The notes under the pieces: generated by a model
What the model was told of the DNA's origin: nothing
The model's database searches: none
Seen by the model: only the letters and a program-made list of their open reading frames with translations
Position numbers and translations under genes: made by a program
Shown: positions 17,284 through 27,036 of the stretch, piece after piece
How positions within the stretch are numbered: position 1 is the first letter of the stretch
How the letters are laid out: every line of letters starts with the position of its first letter
NCBI GenBank assembly: GCA_944321345.1
Contig: CALUKY010000003.1
Span: forward strand, 62,001-126,000
DNA: 64,000 nt
Reading direction: 5' to 3'
Source of the DNA: an uncultured Paraprevotella sp.
GTDB lineage: Bacteria; Bacteroidota; Bacteroidia; Bacteroidales; Bacteroidaceae

Positions 17284-17697
17284 ATGCAGACAATTTTCAT
17301 CAAAAAGTACGCGATTGTTTTTTTAACAGTTCTGTTCGTAATTTCATGTACAAATGCACAAATATTTGTTGTTACAGAGATTATTGCTCCCGATAATATA
17401 TCTGAAAAACACATACAAGAAGTACGAAAAAAGGTTATAGGAACAGAAGTAAGTCTCTTATTTTCAGATAGTGATGTACGAATGACGATTAAGTCTAAAG
17501 GCAAGAAAGCTGAATCAATAATATTACAAAAAATTGGAGATGGGTTATATCGTGGAGGAGATGAACGAGAAGTACTTGATTTAGAATTAAATACTGTTTT
17601 AGGCTATACTAAGTCATGTAAAATTACCGCATATGTTAAAAAACATTCCGATTCCTCATCGCATTGGAATGGAACTATGATTCTTGAACGTAAATAA
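17284..17697 (+). CDS. Small exported protein/lipoprotein of unknown function
   Basis: 137 residues. The signal peptide has a hydrophobic core YAIVFLTVLFVISC; C22 fits a lipobox (VISC), although cleavage after NAQ by ordinary signal peptidase is also possible. The mature part looks like a small beta-rich domain (VRMTIKSKGKKAESIILQKI, YTKSCKITAYVKK, WNGTMILERK). No family is recognised. The next gene starts 12 bases later. Base composition is far more AT-rich than the flanks. Confidence 0.78.
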   Translation: MQTIFIKKYAIVFLTVLFVISCTNAQIFVVTEIIAPDNISEKHIQEVRKKVIGTEVSLLFSDSDVRMTIKSKGKKAESIILQKIGDGLYRGGDEREVLDLELNTVLGYTKSCKITAYVKKHSDSSSHWNGTMILERK

Positions 17698-17709
17698 GGA
17701 TAAAGTATT

Positions 17710-19167
17710 ATGAAAACAAGTTTTTATTTTGTACTATGGCAATTGGTATGGTTACTTGCTATCTTATTAGATATACCATTCCTTAATAAATATGGATTAT
17801 TTTTTGCTTTCATTGTTGTCTTTTTCATTGGTTGTATTATTAAAAAACTTCTCAAAAATCAGATAGAATATCAACAGATGTTTGAACAGGCACTTATAAT
17901 GGAAATGGCTTATAATAATGATTATAAACGGTATAAGCGACAATCATTTCTTTACATGCTAATTCAGACCGCTATATTTGGTTATATGTTGATGACTTTT
18001 ATTGCATTATTCACGGTTTATTCAGATGTACTTCTGATAGATTATATTTTATGGGGAATACTTACAATATTATCAGGTTTATCTTCTTTATGGTATATTA
18101 AATCTTATATGTCAAAAAGAAAGGTCGGACAAATTATATTAGATCATGACCTTCAAGGAGCATATCAGAGTTACGCTTCTGAAAGAGCGGTACATTCATT
18201 TGAGGAGATTTTACAACCTCAACCTAAACATTATCAAGCAATGTGTATAATGAATTACTTGTTTGCGATGTTTTGTATAACTATAGGACTACTTACAATT
18301 ATAATATTTTACAGTTATAGAAATGATATAATTTTGGGTAGTGGGATAGTACAAGTTTCAATGGTCATATACGGACTACTTGCAGTTTATTTTGGAGTAA
18401 AAGATTTGTTAGATACTTTAAATAGTCAGAAATATCTTTTTTTATTACTTTCTTGTGCTATTGTACCATTGTTATATATGCCCATCATACATTATATAGA
18501 CAGGAAGTCTTTAGCGACTTATATTGTCAATGACTCTAATCTTAGTTATGATACAAAGAAAAATTTAATTCAATATACAATAATATTGGATGAGATAAAT
18601 GATTCTGAAACTACATGGCTGAAACAACGTACAATGCTATTATTATCAGGGAGTAATGTAAAAAAACTACTTGAAAGAATTATAAAAGTTGATGCTGAAA
18701 TGCAAATTATTTTTAGAGATGAATCAGGGAACAAACAGATTGTTACCATCTTACCAAGTGAATTAAAAGAACTATATAATCAAACGAAATCAGATTTAGA
18801 TATATTGCTTGCAGAAATTAAACTTGATTATGGAGTTGGAACAAAGATTTATGATGACGGAACATACATTGTTATAGAACTATTTAATCATGAGAATGAT
18901 TCTTATCCGGTTCAATCAGAACAAACTCATTTTTCAACATTGCTTTCTGGAATAATAAAAAATATAGCAGAATGTTATGATATTACATATTTTAATAGAG
19001 GACTGAAAATTCGTTTGTTTTTTGCTAATCATCAATTCATTGAACAAACGTTAAGCCTTGAAGAGTTAAAAATGAAGGAAAGAGATACAGGTACGGAATA
19101 TATTAAAAAGGAATCTTCAACTCTATTTAATATATTCTCAACAGCTTCTGTTGGGAATAATGAATAA
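17710..19167 (+). CDS. Polytopic membrane protein of unknown function with large soluble C-terminal domain
   Basis: 485 residues. Hydrophobic segments lie at about residues 4-20, 28-46, 79-101, 108-130, 177-202, 211-231 and 241-262. A hydrophilic domain of about 220 residues follows (263-485), containing LDEINDSETTWLKQR and KLDYGVGTKIYDDGTYIVIE. No catalytic motif is recognised. It forms a two-gene unit with the exported protein 12 bases upstream, and the unit ends at a strong hairpin. Codon use is AT-rich: bases 17881-17940 have 18 G/C of 60, against 30 of 60 in a sampled line of aroA (15361-15420). Probable horizontal acquisition; function unknown. Confidence 0.82.
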   Translation: MKTSFYFVLWQLVWLLAILLDIPFLNKYGLFFAFIVVFFIGCIIKKLLKNQIEYQQMFEQALIMEMAYNNDYKRYKRQSFLYMLIQTAIFGYMLMTFIALFTVYSDVLLIDYILWGILTILSGLSSLWYIKSYMSKRKVGQIILDHDLQGAYQSYASERAVHSFEEILQPQPKHYQAMCIMNYLFAMFCITIGLLTIIIFYSYRNDIILGSGIVQVSMVIYGLLAVYFGVKDLLDTLNSQKYLFLLLSCAIVPLLYMPIIHYIDRKSLATYIVNDSNLSYDTKKNLIQYTIILDEINDSETTWLKQRTMLLLSGSNVKKLLERIIKVDAEMQIIFRDESGNKQIVTILPSELKELYNQTKSDLDILLAEIKLDYGVGTKIYDDGTYIVIELFNHENDSYPVQSEQTHFSTLLSGIIKNIAECYDITYFNRGLKIRLFFANHQFIEQTLSLEELKMKERDTGTEYIKKESSTLFNIFSTASVGNNE

Positions 19168-19195
19168 AAGAAGAAGGCGTGTCAATTTTGATATG

Positions 19196-19230
19196 CCCCC
19201 CCGAAAGTTAGATAAAAACATTCGGGGGGG
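19196..19230. terminator. Hairpin closing the AT-rich island, C7/G7 stem
   Basis: Perfect 10-bp arms CCCCCCCGAA (19196-19205) and its complement (19221-19230), 15-base loop. Only a weak T stretch follows, but the place between convergent genes fits a terminator for either side. Confidence 0.65.
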
Positions 19231-19248
19231 TATTCTGCTTATTGTAGC

Positions 19249-20574
19249 TTACAGATCGCCGATAGTCCGTTTATAGTCAGCCTCATAGATTTTATATTGT
19301 GTTTTGGCCTCGATCAGATTACTCTCGGCCTGTTGCTTTTGTGATTCGGCATCCAGTAAATCTGTCAGTATGGCCATTGAAACTGAATAACGGTTTTCGG
19401 TTACACGAAGATTTTCTTGAGCTCGTTTCAAGGCCAATTCTGCGGTTTGGACTAACCGGTAGCCGTCGTTCAGGTTTTGCAGGGCCTGTTGTACTTCCAG
19501 TTCCAGCAGACGTTTGTTTTTCTGCATTTCCAGATTGGCATGTTCGGCCTCTAATTGTGCTTTTTTTACTTTCTTCAGTTTGGCACCCCATTCAAAAAGC
19601 GGTACTTGAACCGAGAGCATCAGAGCTCCCAGACCGTCACGAAATTCTTCCGTGTAGGGCATTACCCCATTGGCCGTGGCGACACTTCCTTTCATCTTGA
19701 TATTTCCGTAATAAGTGTAACCGGCAACCAGTCCCACTGTTGGAAGCATATCTGCGCGTTTCATCTGTATTTGTTCGTGGGCGGCCTTTGCCTGTTGTTG
19801 CAGCAGATGCAGCTCCGGACGGTTGCTGATGTCGGCATGAAGCTTTTCGGGAGCCGAAATGTGAATGGCGGTATCGGCTGGTTCTATCTGTATATCCGGG
19901 TTCAGACCGAGCAGGCGGCATAAGGACAGGCGGCACAGATTGGCTCCTCCCCGTGCTTTCTGCAGCTGATAACTGATTTCGCTCCGTTCCGATTCGATGC
20001 GCAGCAGGGCATCATCGGTGGCAAATCCAGCCTGGACCGAGGTTTCCACCTGGCGGTATAAAGAATCCATCTGCGCATGATACGCTTCTAACATACGAAC
20101 CTTGCTTTTAACGGCAATGAGCGTCCAATACGCGTTTTCCGCTTCAAAAATAACTTCAGCTCGTGTCAAACGAACCTGTTCCCGGGCAGCCTGTTCGCCA
20201 ATCCACGCCAACCGTTGTCCGGTTCGTATCTTGCCTCCGGCATACAGAGGCTGGGTCAGGCTGATGCCGGCCATATACATGCCGCGCATCTGCAGTTTCA
20301 TGCCCATCATGTCCATATCCGGAAATATATAGGTACCGGTAGCCGAGCCATCCAGTTTCGGAAGATAAGCTGCAGCGGCGATTTTTTGGTCTAATTCAGC
20401 CTGTTGCAGTTTGTTGCCGGCCTGTTGCAGGGTTTCACTTTGCTGCAAGGCCTGTTTCCGGCAATCGTCCAGCGACAGAGAGAGGGTTTCCTGTGCCTGC
20501 AAACAGGGGCGGAAGGTCAGCACTGCCGTGAGTAGCAGTGCTGCTTTTTTAAGATATATGCTGTTCATAATCAT
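19249..20574 (-). CDS. TolC-family outer membrane efflux protein
   Basis: 441 residues with a signal peptide (LLLTAVLTFRPCLQAQ). The two OEP repeats show long amphipathic helices for the periplasmic tunnel, with typical motifs YDGGK-like (QPLYAGGKIRTGQ) and SVQVPLFEWGAKLKKVKKA. It is the outer channel of the tripartite pump encoded by the two genes before it. It starts 5 bases after the RND gene stops, last of the operon. Confidence 0.93.
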   Translation of the reverse strand: MIMNSIYLKKAALLLTAVLTFRPCLQAQETLSLSLDDCRKQALQQSETLQQAGNKLQQAELDQKIAAAAYLPKLDGSATGTYIFPDMDMMGMKLQMRGMYMAGISLTQPLYAGGKIRTGQRLAWIGEQAAREQVRLTRAEVIFEAENAYWTLIAVKSKVRMLEAYHAQMDSLYRQVETSVQAGFATDDALLRIESERSEISYQLQKARGGANLCRLSLCRLLGLNPDIQIEPADTAIHISAPEKLHADISNRPELHLLQQQAKAAHEQIQMKRADMLPTVGLVAGYTYYGNIKMKGSVATANGVMPYTEEFRDGLGALMLSVQVPLFEWGAKLKKVKKAQLEAEHANLEMQKNKRLLELEVQQALQNLNDGYRLVQTAELALKRAQENLRVTENRYSVSMAILTDLLDAESQKQQAESNLIEAKTQYKIYEADYKRTIGDL

Positions 20575-20579
20575 TGTTC

Positions 20580-23500
20580 TTATTCAGTTTTTTGAATGCG
20601 GAAAAGTACCATATAGAATATGGGAAGCAAAATAAGGGTTATGAGCGTGCCGACTGCCAGTCCCCCCATAATGGTGATGGACATGGAACTGTACATCGGG
20701 TCGGAAAGTAGAGGAATCATGCCCACAATGGTGGTCAGTGATGCCATGAGTACCGGGCGCACACGTGACACCGTAGCTTCTATCACGGCTTTATAGGGCG
20801 ACAAATGCTCTTCTTTCTGCAAGCGTCCGATTTCGTCAACCAGTACAATGGCGTTTTTAACCATCATGCCGATAAGTCCCATCATACCGATAATGGCCAT
20901 GAAGGTCATGGGTTGTCCTGTTGCCAGCAATGAGGGTACAATGCCGCAGAACACGAACGGGAAGCAGATCAGAATCAGGATCACCTTGCGCCAGCTGTTG
21001 AACAACAGCAATAGAATGGCTAGGATCAGAAAGATGGTGATGGGCACGAACTTCATCAGATTGCCGATGGCTTCACCCTGTATTTCTCCTTCGCCTACCC
21101 AGCGCATGTGATAACCGTCGGGTAGATGAATGGCCTCTATGTCTTTCTGAATTTCCGATACGACCTTTGCCGGGGTGGCTTCGTCTATATCGGGGTTCGG
21201 GTCACATTCTGCCTCGATTACCCGTTGTCCGTTGAGACGCAGTACGACATCTTCATCCCATTGCAACTTGATGCCGGGTGATACCTGCCTCAGCGGTATG
21301 GCCCGAAACATACCGTCCTGGATTTCTTCCAGATTTCCTCCACCGGCCAGAGCTGATGTCAGTTTGTCTTCCGGCAAGTGCATATTCATTGTGCTCCACA
21401 CCGGGATATCGTTCAGATTCCGGATACGGCTTCCGTCCGCGTTGCGCATCTGCAGATTGATCAGTACGGGTCTGTCCTGATCCTGAAGAACTCCGACCGT
21501 CATGCCGTCCGTGGCTGCCATCAGGGCATTGGCCACATCACCGCGTCCCACTCCGGCGCGTAGTGCGTCTTCGGGTACATACTGTGCCACGAGCGCCTTT
21601 CCCGAAGGTTTCCAGTTGTTCTGTACCGAATAACGGTCTACGTAAGGGCAGCGTCGCATGATGTCCTCTGCCTGTCGGCTCAGCTGTCGTAATACTTCCG
21701 GATCCGGTCCGGAGAATTCTACTTCTACGGTGTGTGAGGTAGAGATTGAGAAATTGTATTTACGCAGACGGATATAGGCATCGGGATACTGTTCCCGAAG
21801 CTGGCGGCGTACCTCGGGTATCTGCTTGAGCACGGTGGCATAGTCCTTACAGTCTACAATCAGTTCTCCATAGCAGTCGCCGCCACTGGTCATTGGGCGT
21901 ACCAGGCAATAATGGGCCGGTGCGCTTCCCTGGCTTACAGCCACGCGCTCCACGTCGGGCCGTTCGGACAGCTTGCTGCTCATTTCCAGCAGGCGGTCGC
22001 GCACTTCGTCGGCATTGGTATCTGCTGGGAAAAAACATTCAACCACATATTGCTTGTAATCAAAGTCAGAGAAGAAGAGATTCTTGACACGGGTCATTCC
22101 GAAGAAGCATAGTAGCAAAACGGCAAAGGCCGCGATGATAGTGCTCCGCTTATGACCAATCAGGAAGGAAATGCTTCGGCGGATGAAGGTGTGCACCGGA
22201 GAGTTCATGACCGAAGCCTGTTCCGTTATGGCTTTCTTTTCACGTACTGGCAGCCAGGCCCGGGCACAAACGGGCACCTGAACCAGAGCCAGCGCCCAGC
22301 TGGCCAACAGGCTTACGCAGAGCACCAGAAATAGGTCGCCGGCATATTCTCCGGCCGAATCGGGCGACAGATAGACGCACAGGAAGGTAGAGGCGGCAAT
22401 GATGGTGGCGCCCAGCAGAGGCCAGGCTGTGTTCTTTCCGATGCGATAGAAGTAGGTTTTCGGACTCATGCCCCTTTTCTTGTCAATCAGAATGCCATCC
22501 ATAATCACTACTGCATTGTCAACCAGCATACCCATGGCCACAATGAAGGCTCCTAAGGAGATGCGTTGCAAGGTGGTGCCGCACATCAGTAGGATAGGGA
22601 AAGATACGGCAACCGTAAGTACCAGCCCGAAGCCGATAATCAGTCCGCTGCGGAATCCCATTGTGAAAATCAGTACCAGAACGACAATCAGCACCGACTC
22701 CAGAAGATTCCACATAAAGGATGAAATCGCATCGTCCACCTTGTCGGGTTGGAAAAATATCTTCTCGGTTTGCATACCGGCCGGTACGTTTTTCATGGCT
22801 TCTGCCAGTCGGGCGTCTACAGACTTGCCGACATCGGGTACAATGGCCGATGATTCCAGAGCGATGCAAATGGCCAGAGCTGGTTTGCTTTCTACGAAGA
22901 AACCGTTGCGTTGCGGTTCTGAGAAACCGCGTTCTACCCGAGCTATATCTCCCAGTCGCACTGTCTTTCCGCCAGAAGTCTGCACTAACAGATTGCGTAT
23001 ATCTTCTTCGTCTTTCACGGCATCATCCACGTATAAGGCAATGCGTTCCGTTCCTTGGTTGTACTTTCCCGCATTTACTGTCGAGCCTACTGACTGGAGT
23101 ACGGCCATGATTTGAGTCGGAAGCAGGCCGTTACGGGATATCTGTTCTTTGGACAGTGTGATGTTAATTACTTCGTCGCGATTTCCGGCTATATTAATTC
23201 GTTTCACCCCTTTTACCTGTTGCAGTTCCCGGCGCAGATATTTGGCGTACCGATACATTTCCGGATAGCTGTATCCGTCGGCTGTAAACGCATAGAAGAT
23301 ACCGTATACGTCCATCATATCATCGATGACTATAGGATCAGAACATCCTTGGGGCAGCCGGATGGAAGCATCGCTGACCTTGCGTCTTAGCAAGTCGAAG
23401 TGCTGTTCCAGATCCTTGTTCAGCACTGTCATCTGAAATTCTACGGTAAACAGCGCCATGCTGTTCTGACATTCTGTTTTTACCTTGTTTACATTCGGCA

Positions 23501-23726
23501 GGGCACGGAGCTCATCTTCCAGCATCAACGCCACCTTCTGCTCTATTTCGTGCGCACTAGCTCCAGGATACGACACCACGACCATAGCCTGTTTGGCCGA
23601 TACCGCCGGATCTTCCAATTTGGGCATCTGTAGAAATGACAGTATTCCGGCAATGAGAATGGCCGTCATGAACGACCAGAACAACATGGGTCGTTTCATG
23701 AAATATTCGGTTACCTTCATGTTCAT
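20580..23726 (-). CDS. RND efflux transporter permease (AcrB/MdtB superfamily)
   Basis: 1048 residues with the duplicated RND layout: twelve transmembrane helices and two large periplasmic loops. The TM4 proton-relay region reads VAMGMLVDNAVVIMDG. The first loop begins after about residue 30 with QAMVVVSYPGASAHEIEQKV. The inner-membrane proton antiporter couples to the adaptor and TolC proteins of the same operon. Its ATG shares one base with the adaptor's TAA stop (TAATG). Substrate is not predictable from the sequence; drugs, bile salts or lipids are all possible. Confidence 0.95.
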   Translation of the reverse strand: MNMKVTEYFMKRPMLFWSFMTAILIAGILSFLQMPKLEDPAVSAKQAMVVVSYPGASAHEIEQKVALMLEDELRALPNVNKVKTECQNSMALFTVEFQMTVLNKDLEQHFDLLRRKVSDASIRLPQGCSDPIVIDDMMDVYGIFYAFTADGYSYPEMYRYAKYLRRELQQVKGVKRINIAGNRDEVINITLSKEQISRNGLLPTQIMAVLQSVGSTVNAGKYNQGTERIALYVDDAVKDEEDIRNLLVQTSGGKTVRLGDIARVERGFSEPQRNGFFVESKPALAICIALESSAIVPDVGKSVDARLAEAMKNVPAGMQTEKIFFQPDKVDDAISSFMWNLLESVLIVVLVLIFTMGFRSGLIIGFGLVLTVAVSFPILLMCGTTLQRISLGAFIVAMGMLVDNAVVIMDGILIDKKRGMSPKTYFYRIGKNTAWPLLGATIIAASTFLCVYLSPDSAGEYAGDLFLVLCVSLLASWALALVQVPVCARAWLPVREKKAITEQASVMNSPVHTFIRRSISFLIGHKRSTIIAAFAVLLLCFFGMTRVKNLFFSDFDYKQYVVECFFPADTNADEVRDRLLEMSSKLSERPDVERVAVSQGSAPAHYCLVRPMTSGGDCYGELIVDCKDYATVLKQIPEVRRQLREQYPDAYIRLRKYNFSISTSHTVEVEFSGPDPEVLRQLSRQAEDIMRRCPYVDRYSVQNNWKPSGKALVAQYVPEDALRAGVGRGDVANALMAATDGMTVGVLQDQDRPVLINLQMRNADGSRIRNLNDIPVWSTMNMHLPEDKLTSALAGGGNLEEIQDGMFRAIPLRQVSPGIKLQWDEDVVLRLNGQRVIEAECDPNPDIDEATPAKVVSEIQKDIEAIHLPDGYHMRWVGEGEIQGEAIGNLMKFVPITIFLILAILLLLFNSWRKVILILICFPFVFCGIVPSLLATGQPMTFMAIIGMMGLIGMMVKNAIVLVDEIGRLQKEEHLSPYKAVIEATVSRVRPVLMASLTTIVGMIPLLSDPMYSSMSITIMGGLAVGTLITLILLPIFYMVLFRIQKTE

Positions 23727-24805
23727 TATAGCAGTCCTCCAACATTTGTTTCGCTCGGTTTTTCCAATACTTTTACTTTTTCACCCGGTTGTAGTGCGTG
23801 TACACCGGCACGTACAATCTGCTCGTTGTCTTTCAGACCTTTAGTTACGATAACCCGATCACCCTGTATTTCATCAGCGATGGTTATTTGTCGTTGCTCT
23901 ACGGTTGAGTCTGATCGCAACACCCAAACACAAGTTTGTTTTCCATTACGGAATATGGCGCTTAGCGGTATGGTCAGTCTGTTTTCCTGATCGGAGGAAA
24001 CAGCAATACAAAGACGTACTTCAATATTCATACCTGCAGTAATGGTCTGCTCGGGTTTACGGTCGAAAGTCAGACGCAACCGATACAGTTGGTTACCATC
24101 CGCCCGAGGTAAAAGGCTTAATAATCTCATCGGCCACTCGTGACTCTGCTCTGTTCCGTCCAAATGACAGGAATACTCTGTTATCTGCTCACGCATGAGA
24201 TAAATTTCTGCGGGAATATCCGTGACTACTTCCATTTGAGAAGTATTCATCAGCGACAGTACGGCAGTTCCCGCATCGACCATTTCGGCCGGTGAGAAAT
24301 TTACCGACTGTACATATCCGTCTGTCGGTGCATATAAGCGGGTATAGGCTATTTTGTTCCGGTTGCTTTGCAGCTGTACTTTTAATTGTTGCAGCCCGGC
24401 TTCGGCCTTTTCATAATCATTGGCAGAAAGGCTATGCTGCTCGAATAAGATTCTGCTTCTGTCCACTTCGTCTTTGACCTGGTCATATTGGATTTGCAAT
24501 GCCTCAACCCCCAGACGATAATCCTTATCGTCCAGCCGGGCAACCAATTGTCCCTGGCGTACGAAGTCGCCTTCCTGAACATAGATCTTACTGATTTGTC
24601 CGGCCACTTTAAAGCCCAGATTGATGGTTTGGGCTTCGTATACCCGTCCGGAATACGTCTTTACGGTGGTCTTTTCTGCGTGCGTCGGTTGGGTAAGCAA
24701 CACGCTTCGCCGTTGTGTTTCGGGTTGTTTTGTTTGTTTACAGGCTGATAGTAGTGCCAACACGATGAGTGCCGCGCACGGAATAAAGTCTTTTCTTATC
24801 TTCAT
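23726..24805 (-). CDS. RND efflux periplasmic adaptor lipoprotein
   Basis: 359 residues. Lipobox LLSAC with lipid cysteine C22. Barrel-sandwich segment GFKVAGQISKIYVQEGDFVR followed by RLDDKDY, coiled-coil hairpin (about residues 100-160, LSANDYEKAEAGLQQLKVQL), the lipoyl return strand YAPTDGYVQSVNF, and a beta-barrel/MP domain. First gene of the operon and divergent from an AraC regulator, with a 157-base gap. No clear -33/-7 pair was found in that gap. Confidence 0.94.
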   Translation of the reverse strand: MKIRKDFIPCAALIVLALLSACKQTKQPETQRRSVLLTQPTHAEKTTVKTYSGRVYEAQTINLGFKVAGQISKIYVQEGDFVRQGQLVARLDDKDYRLGVEALQIQYDQVKDEVDRSRILFEQHSLSANDYEKAEAGLQQLKVQLQSNRNKIAYTRLYAPTDGYVQSVNFSPAEMVDAGTAVLSLMNTSQMEVVTDIPAEIYLMREQITEYSCHLDGTEQSHEWPMRLLSLLPRADGNQLYRLRLTFDRKPEQTITAGMNIEVRLCIAVSSDQENRLTIPLSAIFRNGKQTCVWVLRSDSTVEQRQITIADEIQGDRVIVTKGLKDNEQIVRAGVHALQPGEKVKVLEKPSETNVGGLL

Positions 24806-24962
24806 AACTGAAACTTTAATTTTTTACATCTGCAAATTTGCTGAATCCCTTCAGATAAAGCATTTTCCAAAGGGTGTATAAATTGTCCAAAAGGATGGAT
24901 TATTCTCATGATATTCAGGAAAAAGAATTATTTTTGTTCTAAAAGATAAATTTTTGAGGGTT

Positions 24963-25886
24963 ATGGACCATTCTCCAAAAACTACATCTGCATTTCAGCA
25001 TCTGAATCTGATCAATCTTTCGGTATTGAAAGAGGCTGTGCATTTGGACAACGAACTGATACTTATTGACAACTTTGATTTATCGAATACATCGTCTGAT
25101 GAATCTTTGTTTTTTACACAATATCCCGTAAAGCTTTCGTTTACGGTAGTTATCATTATATTCTCCGGTTCCATGCATTATCGCATAAATTTGGAGGAGT
25201 TTTGGGCTTATTCCAATGATCTGATAACGGTACAGAAGGGAGCTATTGGCGAATTCCTGCATTCCAGTCCGGATCTTCAGGTCGTTGTAATAGCTTTCAG
25301 TAATGAATTTTTTCACATGAACGACCACCCGGAACTAGCCATGAAGATGCAGCAGATGCTTTATGGAAATCCGGTAAGTCATTTTTCAGGAGAAAGTCTG
25401 AAGGAGATGCGCATGATTTATGAGTTGATGAAAAAGAAAATCAGTGAAACGGATAACCCGTTTCGAAAAGAGATTCTTCAGGGCTATGTCCGGGCTTTGA
25501 TGTATACCACCTTGCATAAGATGCTGGAAACATTACAGCAGGTTCCGGCATATATCCGTAACGACCGACAGCATGAAATATACATGCAGTTCATTCGTGA
25601 GGTTCAGAAAAATTATCAAAGGGAACGAAGTGTAGCCTTTTATGCCGGTCGTCTTTGTATCACACCGAAATATCTTTCACAGACTGTGCTGAAAGCGAGT
25701 GGGCGGTTGGCCGGAGAATGGATTTCCGATTATGTTATTCTTGAAGCCAAAGCTCTTATCAAGAGTCATTGTTATACGGTTCAGCAGATTAGTGAGATAT
25801 TGCATTTTCCCAACCAGTCCTTTTTCGGACGTTATTTCAAGAAGAAAGTCGGATGTTCACCCAAAAACTATCAGAGAAAAATCTGA
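24963..25886 (+). CDS. AraC family transcriptional regulator next to RND operon
   Basis: 307 residues from the ATG at 24963; a TTG three codons earlier is less likely. The N-terminal half (about 1-190) is a cupin-like sensor domain. The C-terminal AraC double HTH spans about 200-305: SVAFYAGRLCITPKYLSQTV, then VQQISEILHFPNQSFFGRYFK and SPKNYQ. It is divergent from the efflux operon, so it is the likely activator or repressor of it; this is context only. Confidence 0.92.
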   Translation: MDHSPKTTSAFQHLNLINLSVLKEAVHLDNELILIDNFDLSNTSSDESLFFTQYPVKLSFTVVIIIFSGSMHYRINLEEFWAYSNDLITVQKGAIGEFLHSSPDLQVVVIAFSNEFFHMNDHPELAMKMQQMLYGNPVSHFSGESLKEMRMIYELMKKKISETDNPFRKEILQGYVRALMYTTLHKMLETLQQVPAYIRNDRQHEIYMQFIREVQKNYQRERSVAFYAGRLCITPKYLSQTVLKASGRLAGEWISDYVILEAKALIKSHCYTVQQISEILHFPNQSFFGRYFKKKVGCSPKNYQRKI

Positions 25887-25940
25887 TCATTCCTGGTAGA
25901 TGAACCGGATAAACGGCAGGGTGATATTGATATACTAAAA

Positions 25941-25992
25941 ACATCCCAATGGATTTTTCCAACAATATGTCAGGAATGATCCATTGGGATGT
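25941..25992 (+). terminator. Terminator after araC
   Basis: Perfect 14-bp arms at 25941-25954 and 25979-25992, 24-base loop, followed by TCTTTTTC. Confidence 0.85.
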
Positions 25993-26077
25993 TCTTTTTC
26001 AAATGTATTCTGTTTCAGCCGGCCGCAAACAGATTATTGTGTTTTTTTATGAACAATGTATTGGAGTCGTAAGGATG

Positions 26078-26863
26078 TTATTCCTTCAATCGATAGAATT
26101 TCACCCAGGCCACCTCCATGCGTACGGGGTATTCCGCCGGATTGGCCTTGCCCACCCAGCTGCCTTCAATCTGCATGTCGATGAGCAGATAGTAAGGAGT
26201 GCCGAAAGGATATTGGCCCTTTTTGTCCGTTTCAATACGCGGATAGGTGAGTGTGTGGTTACCGTTGATGGAGAACACGATACTGTCCGGCAGGATTTCC
26301 ACGGCATATACGTTGTAGCCATCCGGATCGATCCGGCCGATGCCTCCTGGACGTGGGTTCTTTTTCTCGTTCAGAACAAAAGTATAATAGGAATGTACGG
26401 TCTGATAGGCGATGCTGTCGTGATTCAGCCGCTCCATGATGTCAATCTCTCCACCATCGGGCCATTTTCCGTTTTCCGGCAGCATCCAGATGGCCGGCCA
26501 GGCTCCTTGCGCTCCTTGCAGGCGGGCCTTGATTTCCACCTTGCCGTATGTAAGTGTTTTTTTGCCTTTGGTGAAGATTCCGCCGGTGATATAGCGTGCT
26601 GTGTCTTCGGGGGCAATGCCTTCGTTTACTCTTCCGTAAAGGCAGGCGGTTCCTCGGCGCACTTCATACAGGCTGGAGTGTGCCGACATGTGGCGGTTCC
26701 AGTCGGAGCCTCCTCTCGGAATCTTGCTCCAATATTTTTCGTTGATGCTTCGTCCGCGGAAGTTTTCTTTCCATACGAGTTTGTAGTCGTTTTTTTGTGC
26801 GCTTAACGGACTGTATGAAAGGAAGCAGAGGGCTAAGATAGAGATGGTTTCAAGCAATTTCAT
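26078..26863 (-). CDS. Glycoside hydrolase family 16 (beta-glucanase/laminarinase-like)
   Basis: 261 residues with signal peptide (ISILALCFLSYSPLSAQ). The GH16 jelly-roll catalytic motif is intact: E139-I-D141-I-M-E144, with E139 as nucleophile and E144 as acid/base. WPAIWMLPENGKWPDGG precedes it. It should hydrolyse beta-1,3 or mixed beta-glucans or related galactans outside the cytoplasm. No SusC/SusD pair or sugar regulator is adjacent, so it stands alone and not in an obvious polysaccharide utilisation locus. Confidence 0.93.
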   Translation of the reverse strand: MKLLETISILALCFLSYSPLSAQKNDYKLVWKENFRGRSINEKYWSKIPRGGSDWNRHMSAHSSLYEVRRGTACLYGRVNEGIAPEDTARYITGGIFTKGKKTLTYGKVEIKARLQGAQGAWPAIWMLPENGKWPDGGEIDIMERLNHDSIAYQTVHSYYTFVLNEKKNPRPGGIGRIDPDGYNVYAVEILPDSIVFSINGNHTLTYPRIETDKKGQYPFGTPYYLLIDMQIEGSWVGKANPAEYPVRMEVAWVKFYRLKE

Positions 26864-26893
26864 GGTCAGTAAGTTTTAGTTTATAGAAATGAG

Positions 26894-26928
26894 AAATGCA
26901 ACCTGAAGAGCGACAACAGGTTGCATTT
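26894..26928 (-). terminator. Terminator of tRNA-Gly
   Basis: Perfect 12-bp arms at 26894-26905 and 26917-26928, 11-base loop, seven bases past the tRNA 3' end on the minus strand. The stem ends in TTT. Confidence 0.75.
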
Positions 26929-26934
26929 ACGATG

Positions 26935-27006
26935 AGCGGTAGACGGGATTCGAACCCGCGACTTTTGGCTTGGGAAGCCAACGCTCTACCACTGAGTTAC
27001 TACCGC
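26935..27006 (-). tRNA. tRNA-Gly (anticodon CCC)
   Basis: 72 bases with discriminator U, as usual for glycine tRNAs. Acceptor GCGGTAG/CTACCGC. Anticodon stem TTGGC/GCCAA with loop TTCCCAA gives CCC. T arm CGGGTTCGAATCCCG. CCA is not encoded. Confidence 0.95.
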
Positions 27007-27015
27007 ATTGCATTG

Positions 27016-27023
27016 CAAATGTA
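27016..27023 (-). promoter_or_regulatory. -7 element of tRNA-Gly promoter
   Basis: TACATTTG on the minus strand, 10 bases before the tRNA 5' end, fits TAnnTTTG. No good -33 element is visible at 19-21 bases. Confidence 0.5.
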
Positions 27024-27036
27024 GCGATTTCTTTTT

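Noticed and set aside
16467-19240. Integrated element with att sites
   Set aside because: No integrase gene and no second copy of the tRNA-Pro 3' end was found after the island, so the mode of acquisition is left open.
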